NCBI GenBank assembly: GCA_945224895.1
Contig: CALYNW010000025.1
Coordinates: 1 to 8,836, forward strand
Direction: 5' to 3'
Origin: an uncultured Clostridia bacterium
Lineage (GTDB): Bacteria; Bacillota; Clostridia; Oscillospirales; Acutalibacteraceae
Length of the DNA: 8,836 nt
The notes under the pieces were generated by a model. That model saw nothing but the letters and a program-made list of their open reading frames with translations, ran no database searches and was not told where the DNA came from. The translations under genes were made by a program, and so were the position numbers. Positions 1-6,229 of this stretch are shown one piece after another. Position 1 is the stretch's first letter; the number at the start of each line of letters is the position of its first letter.

Positions 1-1
1 C

Positions 2-1303
2 ATTAATAATACTACTAAATATAAATCAAATTCAAGAGATGCTTTAAGCGAAATTGTCACTGCTAATACTCTCGCATTTACTGCTGAAAATGTTATAACA
101 CAAAGTGTTGTTGATGCAGCAAATAAAACAATAATCAACGCAGATAAGCTTGTAGCAGATGGTGGTGTACTTGTTCTTGAGCAGTATACTGTAAATCTTC
201 ATTATATGAATGGTGATGAAGAAATTAAGACTGATTCATATAATGAAGACTATGGTACTCATCTTCAATTTGATGTAAATGAACTTAAGAATCTTGAAGC
301 GTATAAAGATATTAGTTTCTCTGTTGATAAATGGATCAGAATAACAGATACTGATCCTGCGAAGAAGGTTGGTACTTCTAACTTAACTCTCGACGCAGTT
401 GTTACAAGTAATGCAAATTACTATGTATACTTAAACAAGATCTCTGCTCCTGCAGAGCAAAATGTTACAACAATTTATCTTAAGGATAGATTCGGTAAGA
501 TCGTTGATGCAATCTACTTAAAAGATGCTCTGCCAAGCTACACTGCAACTATTGATGATAAAGCAGGTACAATTTCTATTGGCGGTCAGTCTATGACTGC
601 TCCTGAGCTTACATTCTACACCTTTGGCGGATTTATGGTTGACGGTACTGATATTTCTGATGGCGGAACTGTTAATGTAACAGACGGTATGATTATTACT
701 GTTAAGTATAATCCAAAAAATAATTACACTATCACCTGTGTTGGTGATACATGTAACATCAATGGTAGCACTTTTGCGTCAGCTGAATGGGATCAGAAGG
801 TAACTGTAACTGCTGTTGATGGTAAAGAAAGCACTGCTTGGTATGTTGACGACAAGCTTGCAGGATACGGTCCTACATACACATTCAGAGCTTGTAAGGA
901 TGTTAGCATTAAGGCTGAAAACGCTGACGCAACAGTAAATGCGACAGCAACAGTTATTGACCTTCGTTACAGCGATAAGACAATTACCGCTATCGGTTCA
1001 TTTACACTTCCTGATGGTTGTACATTAGATGAAGCAGGTGTTCTTATGAAGACATCAGCAGTAAATAAACCTGATGCTGTTAATGATAAGGATAATTACA
1101 AGGTTGACGGCGGAACTGCTAAGAAGTTTGTTGCTAAAAACTACGTTAAGGATACAAAGCAGTACATCATAAATGTATCATCCTCTAAAGAGTATGATTC
1201 ACTTTATATGGGTGCAGTTGCTTATGTAACCTACAAAGATTCAACAGGAACAACACAAACTGTTTACTCTGATCTTACTACATCACAGTACCGTTCTAAA
1301 TAG
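2..1303 (+). CDS. Large secreted/surface protein, C-terminal part (5' end outside window)
   Basis: This is the 3' end of a longer gene. The frame is open from the left edge, giving 433 visible residues to the TAG at 1301-1303. An ATG at 206 exists, but the 68 codons before it are also open and encode recognisable protein, so it is probably not the start. Visible residues 1-55 resemble a FIVAR-type helical module: a Tyr-x-Ser near the start, then alternating Ala/Leu helices with VVDAANKTI and ending near DKLV. From about 60 onward the protein is beta-rich, Thr/Val/Asp-rich and low in Cys (Cys at 246, 251, 298 and 340). Residues about 275-308 (a WYVDDK core followed by YTFRACKDVSIKA) look like the repeats common in Gram-positive surface proteins. 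Residues about 313-430 look like a final beta-sandwich. There is no LPXTG motif, hydrophobic tail or basic end at the C-terminus, so sortase anchoring is not supported. Extracellular location is inferred from domain style, since the signal peptide is not visible. Function is unknown; adhesion or carbohydrate binding is possible. Confidence 0.85.
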   Translation: MNNTTKYKSNSRDALSEIVTANTLAFTAENVITQSVVDAANKTIINADKLVADGGVLVLEQYTVNLHYMNGDEEIKTDSYNEDYGTHLQFDVNELKNLEAYKDISFSVDKWIRITDTDPAKKVGTSNLTLDAVVTSNANYYVYLNKISAPAEQNVTTIYLKDRFGKIVDAIYLKDALPSYTATIDDKAGTISIGGQSMTAPELTFYTFGGFMVDGTDISDGGTVNVTDGMIITVKYNPKNNYTITCVGDTCNINGSTFASAEWDQKVTVTAVDGKESTAWYVDDKLAGYGPTYTFRACKDVSIKAENADATVNATATVIDLRYSDKTITAIGSFTLPDGCTLDEAGVLMKTSAVNKPDAVNDKDNYKVDGGTAKKFVAKNYVKDTKQYIINVSSSKEYDSLYMGAVAYVTYKDSTGTTQTVYSDLTTSQYRSK

Positions 1304-1310
1304 GGGGGAG
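1303..1310 (+). promoter_or_regulatory. Ribosome binding site of the small acidic peptide gene
   Basis: The purine run GGGGGGAG begins in the last base of the upstream TAG stop and lies 6 nt before the ATG at 1317. This is good Shine-Dalgarno placement. It is the main evidence that the 43-codon frame is translated and that ribosomes finishing the surface-protein gene could re-initiate there. Confidence 0.75.
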
Positions 1311-1316
1311 TTGTTA

Positions 1317-1448
1317 ATGAAAAGATTTTACGAAACTCCTGACTATGAAATCGAAAAGTTTAACAATTCATTCGTTATCTCAACCTCCTCTATTGATGGT
1401 GATGGTTCAAATGATACCGACTATGGTGACGGTGGATTCGATTTCTAA
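1317..1448 (+). CDS. Small acidic Asp/Gly-rich peptide of 43 aa, unknown function
   Basis: The frame runs from ATG at 1317 to TAA at 1446-1448, 13 nt after the surface-protein stop and 13 nt before a strong terminator hairpin, so it is the last gene of that unit. The product starts MKRFYETPDYEIEKF and ends DTDYGDGGFDF. It has 10 acidic and 3 basic residues, all basic ones within the first 14. From residue 25 on there is no positive charge, only Asp, Gly, Ser, Asn, Thr and aromatics. There is no signal peptide, membrane segment or cysteine. The layout suggests two halves: a conserved-looking N-terminus with Tyr5-x-x-Pro8 and a Ser/Thr patch (21-25, ISTSS), then a flexible acidic tail. I do not recognise a named family, although short proteins of similar design (YExP start, Ser/Thr hinge, Gly/Asp tail) seem familiar from gut Clostridia; that is recollection, not a search result. 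It could be a partner of the surface protein, a peptide precursor or a signalling peptide. Reality of the gene is fairly secure; function is open. Confidence 0.72.
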   Translation: MKRFYETPDYEIEKFNNSFVISTSSIDGDGSNDTDYGDGGFDF

Positions 1449-1461
1449 ATTGAATTAACAA

Positions 1462-1493
1462 AAAAGGCTCTGCTTCGGCAGAGCCTTTTCTTT
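1462..1493 (+). terminator. Intrinsic terminator, perfect 12-bp stem with TTCG loop
   Basis: AAAAGGCTCTGC at 1462-1473 pairs without mismatch with GCAGAGCCTTTT at 1478-1489 around a C(TTCG)G tetraloop. The right arm runs into TTTTCTTTG. The left arm is preceded by more A residues (A1460-A1465), so the reverse strand also reads hairpin plus a six-T tract and the structure could work in both directions. It separates the surface-protein/peptide unit from the housekeeping operon. The 1449-1596 gap holds only this terminator and the next promoter and ribosome binding site. Confidence 0.95.
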
Positions 1494-1540
1494 GTTTGTA
1501 AATTAAATATTAAAATTGTAAACAAAATATTAACAAACCC

Positions 1541-1569
1541 TTGACTGCTATAACTTATATTTCTATAAT
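1541..1569 (+). promoter_or_regulatory. Sigma-A-type promoter of the yicC-rsmB operon
   Basis: The -35 box TTGACT (1541-1546) and a perfect -10 box TATAAT (1564-1569) are separated by 17 nt. The 40 nt upstream are almost pure A/T (1500-1537) and could act as an UP element. Transcription should start near A1576 or A1577, giving a leader of only about 20 nt. That is too short for a riboswitch or attenuator, so any control probably acts at initiation. The promoter looks strong and constitutive. Confidence 0.85.
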
Positions 1570-1585
1570 AACAATAATAAAATTT

Positions 1586-1591
1586 AAGGAG
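1586..1591 (+). promoter_or_regulatory. Ribosome binding site of yicC
   Basis: AAGGAG lies 5 nt before the ATG at 1597. It fixes the start that gives the family-typical MVKSMTGFGRA N-terminus. Confidence 0.85.
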
Positions 1592-1596
1592 TCACT

Positions 1597-2475
1597 ATGG
1601 TTAAATCAATGACAGGCTTTGGCAGAGCTGTAAAGGAGCTTGACGGCTACGTTATCGCTGTTGAGCTTAAATCTGTCAATCACAGATATTTTGAATTTTC
1701 TTCTCGCTGTCCCCGTCAGTACGGCTTTATTGAGGATAAGCTGAAATCCTTTATAAACTCCCGTGTTTCAAGAGGTAAGGTTGAGTGCTTCGTTTCCATT
1801 GATGCTCTTAATACAGAGTCGGCAGATGTTGCTGTAAATAATACCCTTGCTTCTGCCTACGTTAAAGCGTTAAAGGAAATTTCTTCAACCTATGATTTAA
1901 AGGAGGATTTCGGCGCTTCAACAGTAGCACGCTTTCCCGACGTTCTTGTTGTTAAGAAAGCCGAGGAGGACGAGGAAAAAATCTGGAATATGGTTAAATC
2001 CGTTGCCGAGGAAGCAGTTAATAGGTTTATCGAAATGCGTTCTGTCGAAGGCAAAAAGATGTATGATGACGTATATTCCCGCAGTCAGTTTATTCTTGAT
2101 ACCGTATCGTTTATTGAAGAACGTTCACCTGAGACCGTTCAGGAGTATAACGATAAGCTTGTTGAGCGTGTTCACGAGCTTTTAGGTGACGTAACTCTTG
2201 ATGAGGGCAGAATTCTCCAAGAGGTTGCAATTTATGCCGATAAGGTTGCCGTTGCAGAGGAAACAGTCAGACTTCGCTCTCATATCGACCAGCTTCGAAA
2301 ATTCCTTGACAGCGACGAGGCTGTGGGCAGAAAAATGGATTTTCTTGTTCAGGAAATTAACAGAGAAACAAACACTATCGGCTCAAAATGTAATGATGTT
2401 GCCATTGCCCGCAAGGTAGTCGACATCAAAGCAGAGATAGAAAAAATCAGAGAACAGATTCAGAATATAGAGTAA
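1597..2475 (+). CDS. yicC: YicC/YloC-family endoribonuclease
   Basis: The 292-aa product is a full-length member of the YicC/YloC family, now regarded as metal-dependent endoribonucleases. E. coli YicC has been linked to small-RNA decay, and B. subtilis YloC is the equivalent at this locus. The N-terminal YicC domain (about 1-155) opens with the signature MVKSMTGFGRA and contains VELKSVNHRY. The C-terminal domain (formerly DUF1732, about 207-292) has KMDFLVQEINRETNTIGSK starting at residue 246 and ends in the highly conserved EIEKIREQIQNIE. Both ends match the family, so neither truncation nor frameshift is suspected. It is the first gene of the operon, directly behind the promoter. Its stop lies 1 nt from the remA start, which suggests translational coupling. 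The fold and family call is secure; the RNA target in this organism is unknown. Confidence 0.95.
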   Translation: MVKSMTGFGRAVKELDGYVIAVELKSVNHRYFEFSSRCPRQYGFIEDKLKSFINSRVSRGKVECFVSIDALNTESADVAVNNTLASAYVKALKEISSTYDLKEDFGASTVARFPDVLVVKKAEEDEEKIWNMVKSVAEEAVNRFIEMRSVEGKKMYDDVYSRSQFILDTVSFIEERSPETVQEYNDKLVERVHELLGDVTLDEGRILQEVAIYADKVAVAEETVRLRSHIDQLRKFLDSDEAVGRKMDFLVQEINRETNTIGSKCNDVAIARKVVDIKAEIEKIREQIQNIE

Positions 2476-2476
2476 T

Positions 2477-2728
2477 ATGGAATTAGTTAATATCGGCTTC
2501 GGCAACCTGATAAATGCCGACAGGGTAGTTTCCGTTGTTTCTCCAGAATCTGCTCCTGTTAAGAAAATTGTCCGTGAAAGCAAAGCAAACGGCACCCTTA
2601 TTGATGCCACTCATGGAAGAAAAACCATGAGCGTTATCATTACCGACAGTGATAATGTAGTTTTGTCATATCTTGATTTAAAGCAAATTGCTTTAAAATT
2701 CGGCTCGGAGGTGGATACAGATGAATAA
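2477..2728 (+). CDS. remA: RemA-family DNA-binding regulator (DUF370)
   Basis: This 83-aa protein matches RemA, the B. subtilis DNA-binding activator of biofilm matrix and osmoprotection genes, which assembles into rings that wrap DNA. The family core is plain: NIGFGN at 5-10, VSPESAP at 21-27 and LIDATHGRKT at 41-50. By alignment from memory, B. subtilis DNA-contact residues Arg18, Arg50 and Arg51 correspond to Arg16, Arg48 and Lys49 here, so two are identical and one is conservative. The start lies 1 nt after the yicC stop and has no good Shine-Dalgarno of its own, so translation probably depends on yicC. The last 8 nt overlap gmk. The protein is widespread in Firmicutes, including species that neither sporulate nor form classical matrix, so its regulon here cannot be read from the window. 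Confidence 0.93.
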   Translation: MELVNIGFGNLINADRVVSVVSPESAPVKKIVRESKANGTLIDATHGRKTMSVIITDSDNVVLSYLDLKQIALKFGSEVDTDE

Positions 2729-3296
2729 TAACGGTATGCTTGTTGTTTTTTCCGCCCCAAGCGGTTGCGGAAAGGATACTGTTTTTCACGAGCTTCTCAA
2801 AAGGAGAGGCGATGTTGTTGAGTCTGTTTCCGCCACCACAAGAGCACCGAGAAACGGAGAGATTGACGGCGTAAATTATTTCTTCGTTTCCGAGGATAAA
2901 TTCAAGGAAATGATTGAAAATGACGGACTGCTTGAATATGCTGTTTATAACAACTGCTATTACGGAACGCCTGTTGACGGTGTTAAAAAAGCAATAGATG
3001 AGGGCAAAATCTGCTTTCTTATAATTGAGGTGCAGGGTGCCCAAAAGGTTATGGAGCTTTTCCCCGACTGTGTTTCAATTTTCCTTATTCCGCCAAGCCT
3101 TGAGGTACTTGAGCAAAGGCTTTATATGAGAGATAAGGACAGTGAGGAAATGATAAAGCTGCGTCTTGATATTGCGAAAAACGAGCTTGAATATCAGGAC
3201 AAATATACATACAAAATTATTAACGACAATCTTGATGACTGCGTTAATTTTATTGATAAAATTCTCAATGATGAGCTTGAGAAAAGAAACAAATAA
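2721..3296 (+). CDS. gmk: Guanylate kinase
   Basis: This cytoplasmic enzyme transfers phosphate from ATP to GMP or dGMP, giving GDP/dGDP for nucleic acid synthesis and (p)ppGpp metabolism. At 191 aa it has the usual length. The P-loop is APSGCGKDT (12-20), with Lys18 as the phosphate-binding lysine. The GMP-binding region has SATTR (37-41), DGVNYFFVS (49-57) and YGTP (81-84). EVQGAQ (103-108) replaces the usual DVQGAQ, and RLYMR (133-137) with Arg148 falls in the lid and catalytic region. Two mild departures are Asp19 after the P-loop lysine, where Ser, Thr or Gly is commoner, and Ile102-Glu103 where an acidic-x-acidic pair is common. The start at 2721 is supported by GGAGGTGG at 2707-2714, inside the end of remA, with an 8-nt gene overlap. 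Position upstream of rpoZ is the classic Firmicutes arrangement. Confidence 0.97.
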   Translation: MNNNGMLVVFSAPSGCGKDTVFHELLKRRGDVVESVSATTRAPRNGEIDGVNYFFVSEDKFKEMIENDGLLEYAVYNNCYYGTPVDGVKKAIDEGKICFLIIEVQGAQKVMELFPDCVSIFLIPPSLEVLEQRLYMRDKDSEEMIKLRLDIAKNELEYQDKYTYKIINDNLDDCVNFIDKILNDELEKRNK

Positions 3297-3317
3297 TTAT
3301 TTTAAGGAGATAATATT

Positions 3318-3527
3318 ATGTTTAATCAGGATATAAAAGAAATGTTAAAGGTCTTCAACAGCCGTTACAGCCTTGTTCTCGGTACTGCAAAAAGAGCAAG
3401 GGAAATCAGAGATGAGGCTATTGAGAGAGAAGAGCATATCGACGTTAAGACAGTTTCAACAGCTATTGAGGAAATCCTTGACGGTAAATATGTAATTGAA
3501 GAGCCTGACGAGCTTAAATCAAAATAA
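3318..3527 (+). CDS. rpoZ: DNA-directed RNA polymerase omega subunit
   Basis: The 69-aa product is the omega subunit, which helps fold and stabilise the beta-prime subunit in RNA polymerase. The family core SRYSLVLGTAKRAREI (15-30) is followed by KTVSTAIEEILDGKY (44-58), matching the usual 'NRY-LV--AKRAR' and 'K-V--A--EI--GK' pattern. The tail after residue 60 is short and acidic. AAGGAGA at 3304-3310 sits 7 nt before the ATG. The 21-nt gap after gmk is the largest in this operon. The stop TAA shares its last base with the priA start (TAATG), so priA is probably coupled to it. Small size lowers certainty a little, but the gmk neighbour makes the call firm. Confidence 0.94.
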   Translation: MFNQDIKEMLKVFNSRYSLVLGTAKRAREIRDEAIEREEHIDVKTVSTAIEEILDGKYVIEEPDELKSK

Positions 3528-5746
3528 TGAACCGAATTATTGCTGTTGTTGCAGTAGAGAATACTTTTTTTAATACCGACTCCGATTATGACTATTATGT
3601 CCCTGTGGATTTGGAAAAATCAGTCAAGGTCGGTATGAGAGTTAGGGTGCCCTTCGGTAAAGGCAATAAACTGCGTGACGGAATAGTTGTGAGAATTTAT
3701 ACTGCTATAAATTCGTCACTTAAAGAGATTTCCGAGGTAATGGGCGACAAACCCGCTTTAAGCGAAGAAATGGTATCTCTTGCCCTATGGCTTAAGGAAA
3801 GATGCTTTTGCACAACCTATGATTGCCTGCGTCAAATGCTTCCCAGAGGCTTCGGCAAAATCGGTGACGCCTCAGAAAAAATGGTTAGGATTATCGTTGA
3901 TAATGAGGAAAGTCTGCCAAAGCTTACACCCAAGCAAAAAAGCGTTGTAAATCTTTTGTTTGATATTGGTGCTGCCGGCGTTAATGAGGTTTGTGAGTTT
4001 TGCTCAGTAGGTAAGGTCGTGCTGAAAAATCTCGAAAAATACGGCGTTGTTGAATTTTTTGACAAAGAGGTTTACAGAACTCCGTATAAGGATATATCCG
4101 ATTGCTCACCGCAGAATATTGTCCTGTCATCTCAGCAGAAAAAAGCGTATGACACTTATTTTGATATGCTTAAAAACGGTGGCGGTACAGGGCTTCTCTA
4201 CGGTGTTACCGGTAGCGGAAAAACTCAGGTTTATCTTAAGCTGATTGATTCTGCTCTTGAAATGAATAAGGACGTTATTGTTCTTGTTCCCGAAATCAGC
4301 CTTACTCCTCAGGCGCTTGGAATTTTTCAGAAACGCTACGGCAGTAAGGTTGCAATAATGCACAGCGGTCTTTCTATCGGTGAAAGAAATGACGAATTTA
4401 AAAGAGCCGACAGGGGAGAAGCGAAAATTGTTATAGGCACAAGAAGTGCAGTTTTTGCACCGCTTCATAATTTAGGACTTGTAATTATTGATGAAGAGCA
4501 GGAGCATACCTATAAAAGTGAACGTACACCGAAATATCATGCAAGAGAGATTGCGAAATTCAGAACGGCATATAATAATGCTTTACTTCTTTTGACATCT
4601 GCAACGCCGTCTCTTGAAAGCTATTCAAATGCTTTAAGCGGAAGGTATAAACTCTGTGAGCTAAGCGAAAGATACGGCGAATCTAATTTGCCGGAGGTCA
4701 TAACCGTTGATATGAAGCAGGAAATGAAAAACGGCAATAAATCTCCTATTTCCGCTAAGCTTAAGGAGCTTTTACAGGAAACTCTTGATGACGGAAAGCA
4801 GGCAATTTTGCTGATAAACAGACGAGGCTATAACACCTTTATCGCCTGTAATGACTGCGGTCATGTTATAACCTGTCCGAACTGTTCAATTTCTCTTACT
4901 TACCACAGCTACAACAATAGGCTTACCTGTCATTATTGCGGTTTTACCAAGAGACTTGACAATGTTTGTCCCGAGTGTTCAAGTGAGAATATTAGGTACA
5001 GCGGTTATGGTACTCAGCGTATTGAGGATGAAATTAACAGCCTTTTTCCAAACGCAAGACTGCTACGTATGGATGCTGATACAACGTCAACCAAGTTCAG
5101 CCACGACAGACTTTTTACTGCTTTTTCAGAGCATCAGTATGATATTCTGATAGGTACGCAAATGGTTGCAAAGGGACTTGATTTTCCCGATGTAACACTT
5201 GTAGGTGTTGTAAATGCTGATAATTCTCTTTATGACGAAAATTATAACAGTTCTGAAAAATGCTTTGACCTGATTACTCAGGTGGTTGGCAGAAGCGGTA
5301 GGAGAGACACAAAGGGCAGAGCCGTAATTCAGACGGTTAATCCTTATAATGAAACTATAGAAAACGCGTCAAATCAGGATTACAAGAGCTTTTACGATAC
5401 GGAAATAGCTCTCAGAAAAATGATGATTTATCCGCCATATTGTGATATCTTTTCTGCTTCCTTTACCGGAGAAAATGAAAATGATGTGGCTTTATGTGCA
5501 AAGGCTTATTTTGAAGAGCTTACGAAATTAAATAAAGCAGAGCAGGAAAAAATTATTATTTTAGGACCGAGTCCTGCAAAAATTTCAAAGATTAATAACA
5601 GCTTCAGATACAGATTGTTTGTTAAATGTAAAAATTCAAAAAAAATTCGTACTATGTTTAACGACGTGTTAAAAAATGTATGTAAGATGAAAAAATACAA
5701 AGAGGTTCAAATTTCTCTTGATATGAACCCCTGTGATATGAATTAG
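3527..5746 (+). CDS. priA: Primosomal protein N' (PriA), replication-restart 3'-5' DNA helicase
   Basis: PriA recognises stalled or repaired forks and D-loops and reloads the replicative helicase. The 739-aa length is normal. The N-terminal 3'-DNA-end-binding region (about 1-105) is followed by a winged-helix-like stretch. The helicase then has Walker A GVTGSGKT (226-233), GTRSA (304-308), Walker B DEEQ (322-325) and TSATPS (357-362). The zinc-binding insert carries all eight cysteines as four CxxC pairs: 441/444, 450/453, 468/471 and 481/484. The C-terminal helicase lobe has GTQMVAKGLDF (543-553) and QVVGRSGRR (585-593). Motif II reads DEEQE-HTYKSE, where PriA commonly has DEEH-D; this probably keeps function because both acidic residues remain. 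The start overlaps the rpoZ stop by 1 nt (TAATG) and lacks a clear Shine-Dalgarno, so coupling is likely. In B. subtilis coaBC lies just upstream, but here it is absent. Confidence 0.97.
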   Translation: MNRIIAVVAVENTFFNTDSDYDYYVPVDLEKSVKVGMRVRVPFGKGNKLRDGIVVRIYTAINSSLKEISEVMGDKPALSEEMVSLALWLKERCFCTTYDCLRQMLPRGFGKIGDASEKMVRIIVDNEESLPKLTPKQKSVVNLLFDIGAAGVNEVCEFCSVGKVVLKNLEKYGVVEFFDKEVYRTPYKDISDCSPQNIVLSSQQKKAYDTYFDMLKNGGGTGLLYGVTGSGKTQVYLKLIDSALEMNKDVIVLVPEISLTPQALGIFQKRYGSKVAIMHSGLSIGERNDEFKRADRGEAKIVIGTRSAVFAPLHNLGLVIIDEEQEHTYKSERTPKYHAREIAKFRTAYNNALLLLTSATPSLESYSNALSGRYKLCELSERYGESNLPEVITVDMKQEMKNGNKSPISAKLKELLQETLDDGKQAILLINRRGYNTFIACNDCGHVITCPNCSISLTYHSYNNRLTCHYCGFTKRLDNVCPECSSENIRYSGYGTQRIEDEINSLFPNARLLRMDADTTSTKFSHDRLFTAFSEHQYDILIGTQMVAKGLDFPDVTLVGVVNADNSLYDENYNSSEKCFDLITQVVGRSGRRDTKGRAVIQTVNPYNETIENASNQDYKSFYDTEIALRKMMIYPPYCDIFSASFTGENENDVALCAKAYFEELTKLNKAEQEKIIILGPSPAKISKINNSFRYRLFVKCKNSKKIRTMFNDVLKNVCKMKKYKEVQISLDMNPCDMN

Positions 5747-5755
5747 GAGATTGAA

Positions 5756-6214
5756 ATGGCACTTAGGAATATTGTAAAGCTGGGAGACCCCATTTTGTAT
5801 AAAAAAAGCAGGGTAGTCGATAAGTTTGACGAAAAGCTGGCAATCCTCATTGATGATATGCTTGAAACAATGTATAACGATAACGGCGTAGGTCTTGCCG
5901 CAGTACAGGTGGGTATACTTAAGAGAGTAGTAGTTATAGATATCGGAGAGGGTCCGATTGAGCTTGTTAATCCCGAAATTACCTTTGAGGAGGGAGAACA
6001 GATTTCTCAAGAGGGCTGTCTTTCTCTACCCGGTAAATGGGCTGATACAAAAAGACCTCAAAAGGTACAGGTTAAGGCTCAGGACAGAAACGGAAAGTGG
6101 CAGGTGTTCACAGGAGAGGACTTAAAAGCAAAGGCTTTTTGCCACGAAATTGACCACCTTGACGGTATTCTTTTTACTTCTCATATTGTTGACGGAGAAG
6201 AATTACACAGTTAG
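5756..6214 (+). CDS. def: Peptide deformylase
   Basis: This metalloenzyme removes the formyl group from the N-terminal formyl-Met of new proteins at the ribosome exit. At 152 aa it is a standard bacterial enzyme. All three motifs are present. Motif 1 is GVGLAAVQ (44-51), with Val in place of the usual Pro. Motif 2 is EGCLS (86-90). Motif 3 is HEIDH (130-134). Metal ligands are Cys88, His130 and His134, with Glu131 as catalytic acid/base; the metal is usually Fe2+ in cells. AGGAGA (5745-5750) overlaps the priA TAG stop and lies 5 nt before the ATG. It is followed by fmt, the enzyme that adds the formyl group it removes, which is the textbook pairing. Confidence 0.97.
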   Translation: MALRNIVKLGDPILYKKSRVVDKFDEKLAILIDDMLETMYNDNGVGLAAVQVGILKRVVVIDIGEGPIELVNPEITFEEGEQISQEGCLSLPGKWADTKRPQKVQVKAQDRNGKWQVFTGEDLKAKAFCHEIDHLDGILFTSHIVDGEELHS

Positions 6215-6229
6215 GGTAACGGTGATTAA

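Noticed and set aside
206..208. ATG at 206 as the true start of the surface-protein gene.
   Set aside because: The same frame is open from position 2 and encodes a FIVAR-like helical module upstream. No Shine-Dalgarno precedes 206. The gene is truncated by the window edge.
1389..1430. EF-hand or dockerin-type calcium loop in the small peptide (SIDGDG followed by Asp-rich residues 25-38).
   Set aside because: The first positions fit loosely (Ser25, Asp27, Asp29, Gly30), but the twelfth loop position is Tyr36, not Glu or Asp. There are no flanking helices and no duplicated dockerin repeat. Weak metal binding by the acidic tail remains possible.
1491..1526. Inverted repeat TTTGTTT ... AAACAAA between the terminator and the promoter.
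   Set aside because: Only 7 A/T-dominated pairs around a long spacer in very A/T-rich DNA; expected by chance and not convincing as an operator.
2640..3044. 134-codon reverse-strand frame over remA and gmk.
   Set aside because: It lies opposite two firmly identified genes, has no ribosome binding site or recognisable domain, and is explained as a codon-usage shadow.
2841..3048. Possible defective guanylate kinase because of GKDT in the P-loop and IIEVQG instead of an acidic-x-acidic pair.
   Set aside because: The P-loop lysine, Thr20, the SATTR and YGTP blocks, Glu103 and the lid arginines are all kept, the length is normal and the gene is in its usual essential operon. These look like clade substitutions.
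4127..4468. 113-codon reverse-strand frame inside priA, and a similar one at 5669-6010 across priA and def.
   Set aside because: Both are antisense to conserved motifs of real genes and encode low-complexity sequence without family features.
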